Below, in pieces: positions 8,180 through 19,185 of a DNA stretch of 64,000 bases (the first letter of the stretch is position 1; each line of letters opens with the position of its first letter). The DNA lies in contig NZ_CP084058.1 in assembly GCF_020215645.1 (NCBI RefSeq), positions 7,192,001 through 7,256,000 of the forward strand, in the 5' to 3' direction. Under the pieces are notes generated by a model, which worked only from the letters and a program-made list of their open reading frames with translations, was not told the DNA's origin and did not search any database. The stretch is from Nonomuraea gerenzanensis. Lineage in GTDB: Bacteria > Actinomycetota > Actinomycetes > Streptosporangiales > Streptosporangiaceae. A program made the translations under genes and the position numbers.

Positions 8180-9100
8180 ATGGATAGGCACGTGAACCTC
8201 GCCAACCTCGACCTCAACCTCGCGGTCGCCCTGCGTGCCCTGCTGGAGGAGCGCAACGTCACCAGGGCGGGCCAGCGCGTCGGGCTGAGCCAGCCCGCGA
8301 TGAGCGCCGCGCTGGCCAGGCTGCGCCGCCACTTCTCCGACGAGCTGCTGGTCAGGCAGGGCAACCGGTACGAGCTGACCCCGCTCGGCACCGCCCTGCG
8401 CGCGCCCGTCGCCAACGCCTGCGCGGTGCTGGAACGGCTGTTCACCAGCCGCGCCGACTTCCGGCCCGGCGTCGAGCGGCGCGACTTCACGCTGCTCTCC
8501 TCCGACTACGCGATCGCCGTCTTCGGCGCGCGGCTGGCCCGCGTCCTGCACGAGGAGGCGCCAGGGGTGCGGCTGCACTTCCGGCACGTACCGCGCGACC
8601 TCGTGGAGAACCCGGAGGCCCTGCTTTCCGGGGTGGACGGCATGCTCATGCCGCACGGGGTGATCTCCGGCATGCCGGCGGTCGAGCTGTACCGCGACGA
8701 GTGGGTGTGCCTGGTGTCGGACGAGCATCCCGGCGACGTCACCATGGACGACCTGGCCCGCCTGCCGTGGGTGGTCTACCAGCGCACCTTCGACGCGCCC
8801 GTCACCCGGCAGCTCACCATGCTCGGGCTGGAGCCGCGCGTGGAGGTGTCGGTGCAGAGCTTCCAGCTCCTGCCGGCGCTGGTGGCGGGCACCCGGCGGG
8901 TCGCGCTCGTGCAGCGGCGGCTGGCCGAGCTGCTGCGCGGGCTGGCTCCCGTACGGACGCTGCCGTGTCCCTTCGAGGCGGTGCCGTTGCAGGAGGCGCT
9001 GTGGTGGCACCCGGTGCACACCCACGACGCGGCGCACAGCTGGCTACGGGAGACGGCCGCCCGCGTGGCGGCCGAGCTGGGCGACCTGCCGGGCGCATGA
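8180..9100 (+). CDS. LysR family transcriptional regulator of the aromatic operon
   Basis: A protein of 306 residues. The N-terminal winged HTH is clear (LNLAVALRALLEERNVTRAG, then LSQPAMSAALARLRRHF), followed by a NodD/LinR-type effector-binding domain (FTLLSSDYAIAVFGARLARV). It is divergent from the catabolic operon and most likely controls it in response to a pathway intermediate. There is no convincing Shine-Dalgarno before ATG 8180; a GTG nine bases on (8189) gives MNLANLDLNL, which also fits the family. The mRNA could be nearly leaderless. Confidence 0.9.
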   Translation: MDRHVNLANLDLNLAVALRALLEERNVTRAGQRVGLSQPAMSAALARLRRHFSDELLVRQGNRYELTPLGTALRAPVANACAVLERLFTSRADFRPGVERRDFTLLSSDYAIAVFGARLARVLHEEAPGVRLHFRHVPRDLVENPEALLSGVDGMLMPHGVISGMPAVELYRDEWVCLVSDEHPGDVTMDDLARLPWVVYQRTFDAPVTRQLTMLGLEPRVEVSVQSFQLLPALVAGTRRVALVQRRLAELLRGLAPVRTLPCPFEAVPLQEALWWHPVHTHDAAHSWLRETAARVAAELGDLPGA

Positions 9101-9177
9101 CCACGAGGCTCGGCGAGGCGCCGCTGCGCGGCGGGCGCGCCCCGCGCATGCCGCGCCGAGCGCGCCGCCGCCCCGCG

Positions 9178-9981
9178 TCAGTGGCCCTCGAAGGCAGGCT
9201 TGCGTTTGGCGAGGAACGCCTCCACCGCCCCCGCGTGGTCGGCCGTCAGCCCGAGGCGCGCCTGAGCCTGCCCCTCGGCCGCCAGCGTCGCGTCGAGCGG
9301 CCGCCCCCACGCCGCCGCGATCAGCCGCTTGGACTCCGCGTAGGCGGCGGTCGGCCCCGCCGCGAGCCGGGCCGCCAGCGCCCGCCCCGCCGCGCCCACT
9401 TCGTCACGCGGCACCACCCGCCCGGAGATCCCCCACGCGACCGCCTGCTGCGCGTTGAACGGCTCCGCCAGCAGGACGAGCTCCCTGGCCCGCGCCTCGC
9501 CGACCGACCGGGTGAGCGTCGCCGACAACCCGGAGTCGCAGGTCAGCCCGATCGCGCTGAACGCCGTGCCGAGGACGGCGTCCTCGGCGAACACGCGCAG
9601 GTCGCAGGCCAGCGCGAGCGCCAGCCCCGCGCCCACGCAGGTGCCGTTGACGCCCGCGACGACCGGCTTGTCCATCGTGGCGAGCAGCCGGACGACGGGC
9701 GCGTAGTCCTGCTCGACGGTGTCGAACGCGTGCGCGGCGTCCTCGCGCAGCGCCGCCGCGTGCTCGGCCAGGTCCTGCCCCGCGCAGAACGCGCCGCCCG
9801 CCCCGGTCAGCAGCACGGCCCTGACGGCCGCGTCGGCCGCGACGTCCTCCAGCGCGCCGCGCAGCTCCGCCTTGGTCTTACCGTCCAGCGCGTTGCGGCG
9901 CTCGGGACGGTTCAGCGTCACCACGGCCACGGCGCCGTCGCGCTCGACGAGGACCGCGGCGCCCTCCACGGGCCCGTCCAT
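9178..9981 (-). CDS. paaG: 2-(1,2-epoxy-1,2-dihydrophenyl)acetyl-CoA isomerase-like enoyl-CoA hydratase (PaaG)
   Basis: A protein of 267 residues of the crotonase family: VVTLNRPERRNALDG, oxyanion region GAFCAGQDLAEHAA, and AIGLTCDSGLSATLTRSVGEAR, which matches actinobacterial PaaG around the GIGLxxDSG segment. PaaG converts ring-1,2-epoxyphenylacetyl-CoA to the oxepin-CoA in the phenylacetate pathway. It lies directly downstream of paaZ. ATG 9981 has GGTGAG 7 bases upstream and is preferred; a GTG at 9993 would overlap the paaZ stop as GTGA and is also possible. The gene is convergent with the LysR gene. Confidence 0.82.
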   Translation of the reverse strand: MDGPVEGAAVLVERDGAVAVVTLNRPERRNALDGKTKAELRGALEDVAADAAVRAVLLTGAGGAFCAGQDLAEHAAALREDAAHAFDTVEQDYAPVVRLLATMDKPVVAGVNGTCVGAGLALALACDLRVFAEDAVLGTAFSAIGLTCDSGLSATLTRSVGEARARELVLLAEPFNAQQAVAWGISGRVVPRDEVGAAGRALAARLAAGPTAAYAESKRLIAAAWGRPLDATLAAEGQAQARLGLTADHAGAVEAFLAKRKPAFEGH

Positions 9982-9989
9982 GGGGCCGC

Positions 9990-12029
<2,040 letters not shown>

Positions 12030-12086
12030 GCTGTCTCCTTTCCCCGGGACCTGTTGCGCGAAGACCCCGACCCGTGTCACGGTATT

Positions 12087-12108
12087 ACTGACCGAGCGAT
12101 AAGTAAAT
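12087..12108. promoter_or_regulatory. Candidate PaaR operator between paaZ and paaA
   Basis: The 22-bp element ACTGACCGAGCGATAAGTAAAT lies in the divergent paaZ/paaA promoter; its left half is ACTGACCGAGCG. As I recall the actinobacterial PaaR consensus (ACTnACCGnnCGnnCGGTnAGT), the left half fits fully and the right half has three differences. The window also encodes a TetR regulator at the other end of the paa genes. A roughly symmetrical TTACT-N12-AGTAA surrounds it (12085-12106). Binding is inferred. Confidence 0.5.
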
Positions 12109-12133
12109 AAGACTGATGTGTCTCGGAGGGAAG

Positions 12134-13144
12134 ATGACGACGACCCCGGCGGAGCCGGACCTGCAGGCCGCGTTCGACGCGACCATCGACCGCCACGACC
12201 GGGTCGAGCCCCGGGACTGGATGCCGGACGCCTACCGCAAGACGCTCGTCCGCCAGATCGCCCAGCACGCGCACTCCGAGATCATCGGCATGCAGCCGGA
12301 AGGCAACTGGATCGGCCGCGCGCCGTCGCTGCGGCGCAAGGCGATCCTGCTGGCCAAGGTGCAGGACGAGGCAGGGCACGGGCTCTATCTGTACTCCGCG
12401 TGCGAGACCCTGGGCGTCTCCCGCGCCGAGCTGACCGAGTTGCTGCTCACCGGCAGGCAGAAATATTCCTCGATCTTCAACTACCCCACGTTGTCGTACG
12501 CCGACGTCGGCACGATCGGCTGGCTCGTGGACGGGGCCGCGATCTGCAACCAGGTGCCGCTCTGCCGCACCTCCTACGGCCCGTACGGCCGGGCCATGAT
12601 CCGCATCTGCAAGGAGGAGTCGTTCCACCAGCGGCAGGGGTACGAGCTGCTCATGACCATGATGCGCGGGACCGACGAGCAGCGGGCGATGGTGCAGGAG
12701 TCGGTCGACCGGTTCTGGTGGCCGGTGCTGATGATGTTCGGGCCGCCGGACGCGCAGTCGCCCAACAGCGAGCGGTCCATGGCGTGGGGCATCAAGCGCA
12801 ACTCCAACGACGAGCTGCGGCAGAGGTTCGTGGACATGACCGTCCCGCAGGCCGAGGCGCTCGGCGTGACGCTGCCCGACCCTGACCTGCGATGGAACGA
12901 GGAGCGCGGGCACTACGACTTCGGGGAGCCGGACTGGCGGGAGTTCGCCGCCGTGATCCGGGGTGACGGGCCGTGCAACGCGCAGCGGCTGGCGCACCGC
13001 AGGGCCGCGCACGAGGAGGGCGCCTGGGTACGCGAGGCCGCCACCGCCTTCGCCGAACGTGAGACCGCCGCCCGCGAGACCGCCGCCCGCGACGAGGCCG
13101 CCCGTGAGCAGGCCGCCCGCGACGAGGCCGGGGCCGTCCGATGA
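12134..13144 (+). CDS. paaA: 1,2-phenylacetyl-CoA epoxidase catalytic subunit PaaA
   Basis: A protein of 336 residues. The diiron site is visible as [20 protein letters not shown] (ExxH, about residues 80-100) and [14 protein letters not shown] (ExxH, about 160), as expected for the catalytic alpha subunit of the phenylacetyl-CoA epoxidase. Shine-Dalgarno GGAGGGA precedes ATG 12134. The last 27 residues are an unusual charged repeat of AAR(D/E) units ([20 protein letters not shown]) not part of the family fold. paaB overlaps its stop by 4 bp (ATGA). Confidence 0.95.
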   Translation: MTTTPAEPDLQAAFDATIDRHDRVEPRDWMPDAYRKTLVRQIAQHAHSEIIGMQPEGNWIGRAPSLRRKAILLAKVQDEAGHGLYLYSACETLGVSRAELTELLLTGRQKYSSIFNYPTLSYADVGTIGWLVDGAAICNQVPLCRTSYGPYGRAMIRICKEESFHQRQGYELLMTMMRGTDEQRAMVQESVDRFWWPVLMMFGPPDAQSPNSERSMAWGIKRNSNDELRQRFVDMTVPQAEALGVTLPDPDLRWNEERGHYDFGEPDWREFAAVIRGDGPCNAQRLAHRRAAHEEGAWVREAATAFAERETAARETAARDEAAREQAARDEAGAVR

Positions 13145-13434
13145 GCGCCGACCGGCGGGAATGGCCGCTCTACGAGGTGTTCGTGCGCGGCAAGCGCGGG
13201 CTCAACCACGTGCACGTCGGCTCGTTGCACGCCCCGGACGACACGATGGCCCTGCGCCACGCCCGCGACGTCTACACCCGCCGCAACGAGGGCGTCAGCA
13301 TCTGGGTCGTGCGCGCCGACGCCATCACCGCCTCCAGCCCGGACGAGAAGGACCCGCTGTTCGGGCCGAACGGCGACAAGGTGTACCGGCACCCGACGTT
13401 CTACGAGATTCCCGACGACGTCCCCCACATGTGA
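13141..13434 (+). CDS. paaB: 1,2-phenylacetyl-CoA epoxidase subunit PaaB
   Basis: A protein of 97 residues, the usual family size. It has [20 protein letters not shown] and [19 protein letters not shown], the conserved ends of PaaB. PaaB bridges the PaaAC heterodimers in the multicomponent epoxidase. It is translationally coupled to paaA and followed 17 bp later by paaC. Confidence 0.95.
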   Translation: MSADRREWPLYEVFVRGKRGLNHVHVGSLHAPDDTMALRHARDVYTRRNEGVSIWVVRADAITASSPDEKDPLFGPNGDKVYRHPTFYEIPDDVPHM

Positions 13435-13451
13435 GGAGCGGACCGATCACC

Positions 13452-14369
13452 ATGAGCGACGAACACGGCAGCGTCTTCGACGGCCTGCTCGGCGGCGACT
13501 CCTCCCAGTGGGCCTTCGGCACCGACTTCGAGGACCCGCTGGCCGGCGTCGACACCACGACGCCCGCCGGCGTGGACGGCGCCGAGCTGGCCGCGTACTG
13601 CCTCATGCTCGGCGACGACGCCCTGATCATGTCGCAGCGCCTGTCGGAGTGGTGCAGCCGCGCGCCCGACCTGGAGGAGGACATCGCGCTGGCCAACATG
13701 GCGCTCGACCTGCTCGGGCAGGCCCGCCTGCTGCTGGCCAGGGCCGCCGCCGCCGACCCAGGGGTGGTGCCCGCCCTGCCCGAGGGCTCGCCGGTGCCGC
13801 CGGAGGACGCGCTCGCCTTCTTCCGCGACGATCACGCGTTCAGGAACGTGCGGCTCGCCGAGGTGGCCAACGGGGACTTCGCGCACGTCGTGGTGCGGCT
13901 GCTGCTGTTCTCCACGGCCCGGCTGGCGCTGCTGGAGCGGCTGCGGACGAGCCGGGACCAGGTGCTGGCGGCGGTGGCGGCCAAGGGGGTCAAGGAGGTC
14001 GCCTACCACCGGGACTGGGCCGGGCGCTGGTTCCTGACGCTGGCGCGCGGCACCGAGGAGTCGCACCGCAGACTGCTCGCCGCCCTCGACGCCCTGTGGC
14101 CGCTGCGGGCCGAGCTGGTCGCCCCGCATCCGCTGGAACGTTCGCTGGCCGGGGCGGGTGTCGGGGTGGATCCCGCGTCCCTGCGCGAGGAGGTGGACGG
14201 CGTACTCGACCAGGTGCTCGCCGTCAGCGGCGTCCCGCGGCCGGAGTGCGCGCCGCTGGCGGGCGTCGGCGGGCGGACCGGCCGCGACGGGCTGCACACC
14301 GAGGGCTTCAGCCGCCTGCTGGCCGAGATGCAGGTGGTCGCCCGCGCACACCCGAGCGGGCGCTGGTGA
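13452..14369 (+). CDS. paaC: 1,2-phenylacetyl-CoA epoxidase subunit PaaC
   Basis: A protein of 305 residues. Its features are LAAYCLMLGDDALIMSQRLS, EEDIALANMALDLLGQARLL, YHRDWAGRWFLTLARGTEES and a C-terminal GRTGRDGLHTEGFSRLLAEM typical of PaaC, the structural beta partner of PaaA. ATG 13452 follows GAGGAG by 13 bases, a slightly long gap. The 40-residue N-terminal leader (SQWAFGTDFEDPLAGVD) is usual for this family. paaD overlaps its end by GTGA. Confidence 0.93.
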   Translation: MSDEHGSVFDGLLGGDSSQWAFGTDFEDPLAGVDTTTPAGVDGAELAAYCLMLGDDALIMSQRLSEWCSRAPDLEEDIALANMALDLLGQARLLLARAAAADPGVVPALPEGSPVPPEDALAFFRDDHAFRNVRLAEVANGDFAHVVVRLLLFSTARLALLERLRTSRDQVLAAVAAKGVKEVAYHRDWAGRWFLTLARGTEESHRRLLAALDALWPLRAELVAPHPLERSLAGAGVGVDPASLREEVDGVLDQVLAVSGVPRPECAPLAGVGGRTGRDGLHTEGFSRLLAEMQVVARAHPSGRW

Positions 14370-14983
14370 ACGGCGACCGGCGCGCCACCGCCCAGGCGCA
14401 CGACCCGGAGCCGGCGGATCCCAGGCGGCGGGCGGCCGACGCCAAGGCAGTCAGGCGGCGGGCGGCCGACGCCGGGGTGGCCAGGCGCCGGGCGGCCGAG
14501 GTGGCCGGGCAGGTGCGGGATCCCGAGATGCCGATGCTCACCCTCGCCGACCTCGGCGTGCTGCGCGGGGTCGAGGTGGAGCGGGACGCGGACGGCGAGC
14601 TCGTCGTCGCCTCGATCACGCCGACCTACACCGGCTGCCCCGCCATGGCGACCATGCGCGACGACCTCGTGCATCGGCTCAACGACGCCGGGTTCGACCG
14701 CGTCGAGGTGCGGATCGTGCTCGACCCGCCCTGGTCCAGCGACTGGATCTCCGAACGGGGCCGCGCCGCCCTGCGTGCCGAAGGGCTGTCGGCGCCCGGC
14801 CCCGTACGCAAGCGGCAGGGGCCCGTGCCGCTCACGCTCGGCCCGCCCCGCCCGGCGCCGCCCTGCCCGCGCTGCGGCTCGGCGGCCACCCGCCTGACCT
14901 CGGAGTTCGGCGCCACCGCCTGCAAGGCCCTCTACCGCTGCACCGACTGCCTCGAACCGTTCGAGCACGTCAAGGAGATCTGA
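14366..14983 (+). CDS. paaD: PaaD: iron-sulfur maturation/accessory protein of the phenylacetyl-CoA epoxidase
   Basis: A protein of 205 residues starting at the GTG that overlaps the paaC stop. A DUF59/MIP18 domain occupies residues 55-140 (VRDPEMPMLTLADLGVLRGV, PTYTGCPAM, WSSDWISERGR). The C-terminus is a four-cysteine zinc-ribbon-like motif, CPRCGS then CTDC. PaaD is thought to help assemble cofactors of the epoxidase. The first 55 residues are an unusual Arg/Ala-rich leader with three RRAADA-like repeats, which standard PaaD proteins lack; the real start could be internal, but no better start with a Shine-Dalgarno is visible. Confidence 0.88.
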   Translation: MNGDRRATAQAHDPEPADPRRRAADAKAVRRRAADAGVARRRAAEVAGQVRDPEMPMLTLADLGVLRGVEVERDADGELVVASITPTYTGCPAMATMRDDLVHRLNDAGFDRVEVRIVLDPPWSSDWISERGRAALRAEGLSAPGPVRKRQGPVPLTLGPPRPAPPCPRCGSAATRLTSEFGATACKALYRCTDCLEPFEHVKEI

Positions 14984-14986
14984 TCG

Positions 14987-16069
14987 ATGACCATGCTCGC
15001 GCCCGCCCCGTCCAGGGCCGCCGTCTTCCACCCGCTGACCGTGGCGGCCGTGGACCGGCTGTGTGAGGACGCCGTCGCGATCACGTTCGCCGTCCCGGAC
15101 GAGCTGCGCGACGCGTACGCGTTCCGGGCCGGCCAGTCGCTCACCCTGCGCCGCGTCATCGACGGTCGCGAGCACCGCCGCTCGTACTCGATCTGCGCCC
15201 CCGCCGGCGCGGCGCCGCGCATCGGCGTCCGGGAGATCCCCGGCGGGCTGTTCTCCTCCTGGCTCGTGCACGAGGTGCGGCCAGGCACCCGCATCGAGGT
15301 CCAGCCGCCCACCGGGTCCTGGCAGGCGGACCCCGCCCTGGGCGAGCGGCACCTGTGCGTCGCCGCCGGCTCGGGCATCACGCCGATGTTGTCGGTCGCC
15401 TCCACGGTGCTCACCCATCCCGGCGCGCAGGTCTCGCTCCTGTACGGCAACCGGACCAGCCGCACCGTCATGTTCGCCGAGGAGCTGGGCGACCTGAAGA
15501 ACCGCTACGGTCCCCGGCTCCAGGTCGTGCACGCGCTGTCGAGGGAGCCGCGCGACGTCGAGCTGCTGTCGGGGCGGCTCGACGGCGACCGGCTGCGCCG
15601 GCTGCTGACCGGGCTCGTGCCCGTCGAGGTGTTCGACCACGTCTGGCTGTGCGGGCCGCTGCAGCTCGTGGAGCAGGCGCGGGCGGTGCTCGCCGAGCTG
15701 GGCGTGCCCGCGGATCGGGTGCACGTCGAGCTGTTCTACGCCGACGCCCCTCCCCCGCCGCCCCGCCGCGCCGCGGGTGAGCTCTCCGGCGCTACCACCG
15801 AGCTGACCACCGTGCTGGACGGCCTGCGTACGACCGCCACCGTCTCCCGCGAGACCACGCTGCTCGACGGTGCCCAGAACAACCGGGGGGATCTGCCGTT
15901 CGCGTGCAAGGGCGGGGTGTGCGGGACGTGCCGGGCGGTGGTGCGGGAGGGTGAGGTGGACATGCGCCGCAACTACGCGCTCGAACCGGCGGAGGTGGCC
16001 GCCGGGTTCGTGCTGACCTGCCAGACGTATCCGGTCGGGGAGCAGGTGACCGTCGACTACGACGCCTGA
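14987..16069 (+). CDS. paaE: 1,2-phenylacetyl-CoA epoxidase reductase PaaE
   Basis: A protein of 360 residues. An N-terminal ferredoxin-NADP reductase module has HRRSYSICAP (FAD site, about residue 64), GSGITPMLSVAST (NAD(P) site, about 127) and WLCGPLQLVEQAR. The C-terminal plant-type 2Fe-2S domain has CKGGVCGTCRA plus a distal Cys in LTCQTYP. It delivers electrons from NADPH to the PaaA diiron site. The gene begins 3 bp after paaD. It is followed by the minisatellite, so the next genes may need their own translation signals. Confidence 0.95.
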   Translation: MTMLAPAPSRAAVFHPLTVAAVDRLCEDAVAITFAVPDELRDAYAFRAGQSLTLRRVIDGREHRRSYSICAPAGAAPRIGVREIPGGLFSSWLVHEVRPGTRIEVQPPTGSWQADPALGERHLCVAAGSGITPMLSVASTVLTHPGAQVSLLYGNRTSRTVMFAEELGDLKNRYGPRLQVVHALSREPRDVELLSGRLDGDRLRRLLTGLVPVEVFDHVWLCGPLQLVEQARAVLAELGVPADRVHVELFYADAPPPPPRRAAGELSGATTELTTVLDGLRTTATVSRETTLLDGAQNNRGDLPFACKGGVCGTCRAVVREGEVDMRRNYALEPAEVAAGFVLTCQTYPVGEQVTVDYDA

Positions 16070-16091
16070 CCCCGCCTCACGCCCGCCCTGC

Positions 16092-16212
16092 GACCACCGC
16101 ACCGCTCACTGACCACCGCTCACTGACCACCGCTCACTGACCACCGCTCACTGACCACCGCTCACTGACCACCGCTCACTGACCACCGCTCTCTGACCAC
16201 CGCACCGCTCAC
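16092..16212. repeat. 14-bp tandem minisatellite, about six units plus two variant flanking units
   Basis: The unit GACCACCGCTCACT is repeated head to tail from 16111: five perfect copies (16111-16180) and a sixth with CTCT for CACT (16181-16194). Flanking copies at 16092-16110 and 16195-16212 contain a five-base insertion, giving CACCGCACCGCTCAC. The array fills most of the 208-bp gap between paaE and the thiolase gene. Further degenerate CACCGACCA runs continue to about 16255. Confidence 0.97.
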
Positions 16213-16277
16213 CGGCCACCGCGCCAATCACCGACCACCGACCACCGACCGCCGTTCACCGTTCACAGGAGTTGCAC

Positions 16278-17468
16278 GTGCCCGAATCCTTCGTCGTCTC
16301 CGGCGTGCGGACGCCGATAGGCCGTTACGGCGGCGCGCTCGCCCATGTCCGCCCCGACGACCTGGCCGCCCTCGTCGTGCGGGAGGCCGTCGCCCGTGCC
16401 GGGATCGCCCCCGACCTGGTGGACGAGGTGGTGCTGGGGGCGGCCAACCAGGCGGGCGAGGACAACCGCAACGTCGCCCGCATGGCCGCCCTCCTCGCGG
16501 GCCTGCCCGACTCGGTGCCCGGCTTCACCGTCAACCGGCTCTGCGCCTCCGGCCTCACCGCGGTCACCACCGCACGCGCCCTCATCGCCGCCGGGGACGC
16601 CGACGTCGTCGTCGCGGGCGGGGTGGAGTCGATGACGCGGGCACCGTGGGTGATGGAGAAGCCGGCCAAGGCGTTCGCCAAGCCGGGCGCGGCCTTCGAC
16701 ACCTCCATCGGCTGGCGGTTCACCAACCCGCGCTTCGACGCCGCCACGACCGCCTCCATGCCGCAGACCGCCGAGACCGTCGCCGAGCGGTGGGGGCTGA
16801 CGCGGGAGGATCTGGACACGTTCGCGCTCCGCTCGCACCAGCGGGCGGTGGCGGCGGCCAAGGACGGCCGGTTCGCCGAGGAGATCGTGCCTGTGCCGGT
16901 CAGCAAGGGAGCAACCGGGGAGCTGGTCGAGGTCGACGAGGGGCCGCGGGCGGACACCAGCATGGAGCGGCTGGCCCGCCTGCGTCCGATCCACGGCCCG
17001 GGCGGCGTCATCACCGCGGGCAACTCCAGCTCTCTCAACGACGGCGCCGCAGCCGTCGTCGTGGTGAGCGAGCGCTTCCTGGAGCGGCACGGCCTGACGC
17101 CGCGCGCCCGGCTCGTGGCCGCCGCGCACGTCGGGGTCCCGCCCGAGATCATGGGGATCGGCCCCGTGCCCGCGACCCGCAAGGCCCTCGAACGCGCCGG
17201 CTGGGACGTGGCCGACCTCGACGCCGTGGAGCTCAACGAGGCGTTCGCCGCCCAATCGCTGGCCTGCGTCCGTGACCTCGGGCTCGACCCCCAACGGGTC
17301 AACGCCGACGGCGGCGCGATCGCCCTCGGCCACCCGCTCGGCGCCTCCGGTGCCCGCATCCTGGTCACGCTGCTCGGCCGCCTGGAACGCACGGGCGGCC
17401 GTCGCGGGCTGGCGACCCTGTGCGTCGGCGTCGGCCAGGGCAGCGCGCTGCTGGTGGAGCGGCCATGA
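16278..17468 (+). CDS. Acetyl-CoA acyltransferase (3-oxoadipyl-CoA thiolase-like, PaaJ role)
   Basis: A protein of 396 residues, the normal thiolase length. The nucleophilic Cys is in VNRLCASGLTAV (about residue 90). ELNEAFAAQ, GHPLGASGARI and the second active Cys in LCVGVGQGSAL are all present. It cleaves 3-oxoacyl-CoA intermediates (3-oxoadipyl-CoA and its dehydrosuberyl homologue) with CoA. GTG 16278 is chosen because AGGAG lies 6 bases upstream; TTG 16272 would leave no spacing. The following hydratase overlaps by ATGA. Its place in the paa block supports the PaaJ role. Confidence 0.9.
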   Translation: MPESFVVSGVRTPIGRYGGALAHVRPDDLAALVVREAVARAGIAPDLVDEVVLGAANQAGEDNRNVARMAALLAGLPDSVPGFTVNRLCASGLTAVTTARALIAAGDADVVVAGGVESMTRAPWVMEKPAKAFAKPGAAFDTSIGWRFTNPRFDAATTASMPQTAETVAERWGLTREDLDTFALRSHQRAVAAAKDGRFAEEIVPVPVSKGATGELVEVDEGPRADTSMERLARLRPIHGPGGVITAGNSSSLNDGAAAVVVVSERFLERHGLTPRARLVAAAHVGVPPEIMGIGPVPATRKALERAGWDVADLDAVELNEAFAAQSLACVRDLGLDPQRVNADGGAIALGHPLGASGARILVTLLGRLERTGGRRGLATLCVGVGQGSALLVERP

Positions 17469-18313
17469 GCGGCGAGCGGGAACCGAACGGCGGACCGGCC
17501 ACGGACGGCGGACCGGCCACGGACGGCGGGCAGCCCTCGGGCGGCGGACCGGCCACGGGCGGCGGGCCGAGTCTGCTCGTCGAGGAGGGCGCGGACCGGG
17601 TCGTGTGGCGGCTCAACCGCCCGGAGGTCCGCAACGCGATCGACCGCGACCTGGTACGCGCCCTGCACGACGCCTGCGCCACCGTCGAAGCAGACCCCAA
17701 GGTCGTCCTGATCATCGGCGAGGGCGGCACGTTCGCCGCCGGCGCGGACATCGCCCAGCTCCGCGAACGCGGCCGCGACGACGCCCTGCGCGGCATCAAC
17801 TCCAAGATCTTCGACCGCATCCACAAGCTGCCGATGCCCACCATCGGCCTGCTCGACGGCTACGCCCTGGGCGGCGGCGCCGAGCTGGCCTACGCCTGCG
17901 ACTTCCGCATCGGCACCCCGCGCACCCGCCTCGGCAACCCCGAGACCGGGCTCGGCATCCTGGCCGCGGCCGGCGCCGCCTGGCGGCTCGCGGAGCTGGT
18001 CGGGGAGCCGCTGGCCAAGGAGATCCTGCTCGCGGGCCGCGTACTGACGGCGGAGGAGGCGCAGTCCGTGCACCTGCTCAACGAGGTCGTGCAGCCGGGC
18101 GACCTGCTCGCCACCGGCCACCTGCTGGCCGACCGGATCGCGGCGCAGGCGCCGCTGGCGACCCGGCTGATGAAGGCCGTCTTCCACGCCCCGCGCGACG
18201 CGCACCCGTTCGTGGACGACGTGGCGCAGGCGGTGCTGTTCGAGACCGAGGAGAAGCACGCGCGCATGACGGCGTTTCTGGACCGGCGCAACAGGAAAGA
18301 GGGCCATCGATGA
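17465..18313 (+). CDS. Enoyl-CoA hydratase/isomerase family protein (PaaF role)
   Basis: A protein of 282 residues. The crotonase core starts near residue 40: VVWRLNRPEVRNAID, GGTFAAGADIAQL (oxyanion), GYALGGGAELAYACDF and GNPETGLGILAAAGAAWRL. By position between thiolase and hydroxyacyl-CoA dehydrogenase it should hydrate 2,3-dehydroadipyl-CoA. The N-terminal 35 residues are a Gly/Pro-rich low-complexity tail built from GGPATDG-like units that is absent from the family. Start and stop overlap both neighbours by 4 bp. Confidence 0.88.
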   Translation: MSGEREPNGGPATDGGPATDGGQPSGGGPATGGGPSLLVEEGADRVVWRLNRPEVRNAIDRDLVRALHDACATVEADPKVVLIIGEGGTFAAGADIAQLRERGRDDALRGINSKIFDRIHKLPMPTIGLLDGYALGGGAELAYACDFRIGTPRTRLGNPETGLGILAAAGAAWRLAELVGEPLAKEILLAGRVLTAEEAQSVHLLNEVVQPGDLLATGHLLADRIAAQAPLATRLMKAVFHAPRDAHPFVDDVAQAVLFETEEKHARMTAFLDRRNRKEGHR

Positions 18314-19158
18314 ACGCTGACCTGCCCAGCACCGTGGGAGTCGTCGGCGGCGGGCGGATGGGGGCCGGCATCGCGCACGCGTTCCTCGTCGCGGGCGGCC
18401 ATGTGGTGATCGTGGAGAGCTCCGCCGAGACGGCCGCCGCCGCGCGTGCCCGCGTCGGCGACAGCCTGGCCAAGGCCGCCGCCAAGGGCACGCTCGGCGA
18501 ATCCGCCGAGGCCGCCTCGTCCCGGCTGCGGGCCGCCGCCGACCCCGCCGGGCTGGCCGGCTGCGAGCTGGTGATCGAGGCGGTTCCGGAGGACCCGGCG
18601 CTGAAGGCCGAGGTGCTCGCGCTCGCCGAGAAGCAGGCTCCCGGCGCCGTGCTGGCCACCAACACCAGCAGCCTGTCCCTGGCCGGGCTCGCCGCCGGGC
18701 TGGCGGCCCCGGAGCGCTTCCTCGGGCTGCACTTCTTCAACCCCGTCCCGGTGAGCGACCTGGTGGAGATCGTCGTCGCGCCCCGGACGGAGCCCGAGCT
18801 GGTGACGCGGGCCCAGGGATGGGTGGCGGCGCTGGGCAAGACGCCGATCACGGTGGCCGACTCGCCCGGGTTCGCCAGCAGCCGGTTGGGGGTGTGCCTG
18901 GCGCTGGAGGCGATGCGGATGCTGGAGGAGGGGGTCGCGAGCGCGGCCGACATCGACACGGCCATGACGCTCGGCTACCGCCACCCCCTCGGGCCGCTGC
19001 GCACCACCGACCTCGTCGGCCTGGACGTGCGGCTGGCCATCGCCGAGCATCTGGCCCGCGAGCTCGGGCCGCGCTTCGAGCCACCGCGCATCCTGCGCGA
19101 CCTCGTCGCCGCCGGACATCTGGGACGCAAGACGGGGCAGGGCTTCTACACCTGGTAA
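18310..19158 (+). CDS. 3-hydroxyacyl-CoA dehydrogenase (PaaH role)
   Basis: A protein of 282 residues. An N-terminal NAD-binding fold (VGVVGGGRMGAGIAHAFL, residues 9-26), LATNTSSLSL, the catalytic His in LHFFNPVPVSDLVEIV (about 140), DSPGFASSRL and a C-terminal helical domain ending GRKTGQGFYTW. This is the single-domain, 283-residue FadB/PaaH type that oxidises 3-hydroxyadipyl-CoA. It is the last gene of the plus-strand paa block, coupled to the hydratase by ATGA, and convergent with the TetR gene. Confidence 0.92.
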   Translation: MNADLPSTVGVVGGGRMGAGIAHAFLVAGGHVVIVESSAETAAAARARVGDSLAKAAAKGTLGESAEAASSRLRAAADPAGLAGCELVIEAVPEDPALKAEVLALAEKQAPGAVLATNTSSLSLAGLAAGLAAPERFLGLHFFNPVPVSDLVEIVVAPRTEPELVTRAQGWVAALGKTPITVADSPGFASSRLGVCLALEAMRMLEEGVASAADIDTAMTLGYRHPLGPLRTTDLVGLDVRLAIAEHLARELGPRFEPPRILRDLVAAGHLGRKTGQGFYTW

Positions 19159-19185
19159 GGCGCAGGCTCAGGTTGCGTCTCCGGG

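Noticed and set aside
9101..9177. GC-rich inverted segments between LysR and paaG as a terminator
   Set aside because: Several overlapping weak stems of GCGC type but none clearly stable or unique.
16092..16212. Tandem array as a CRISPR
   Set aside because: Units are contiguous 14-mers without spacers and no cas genes are present.
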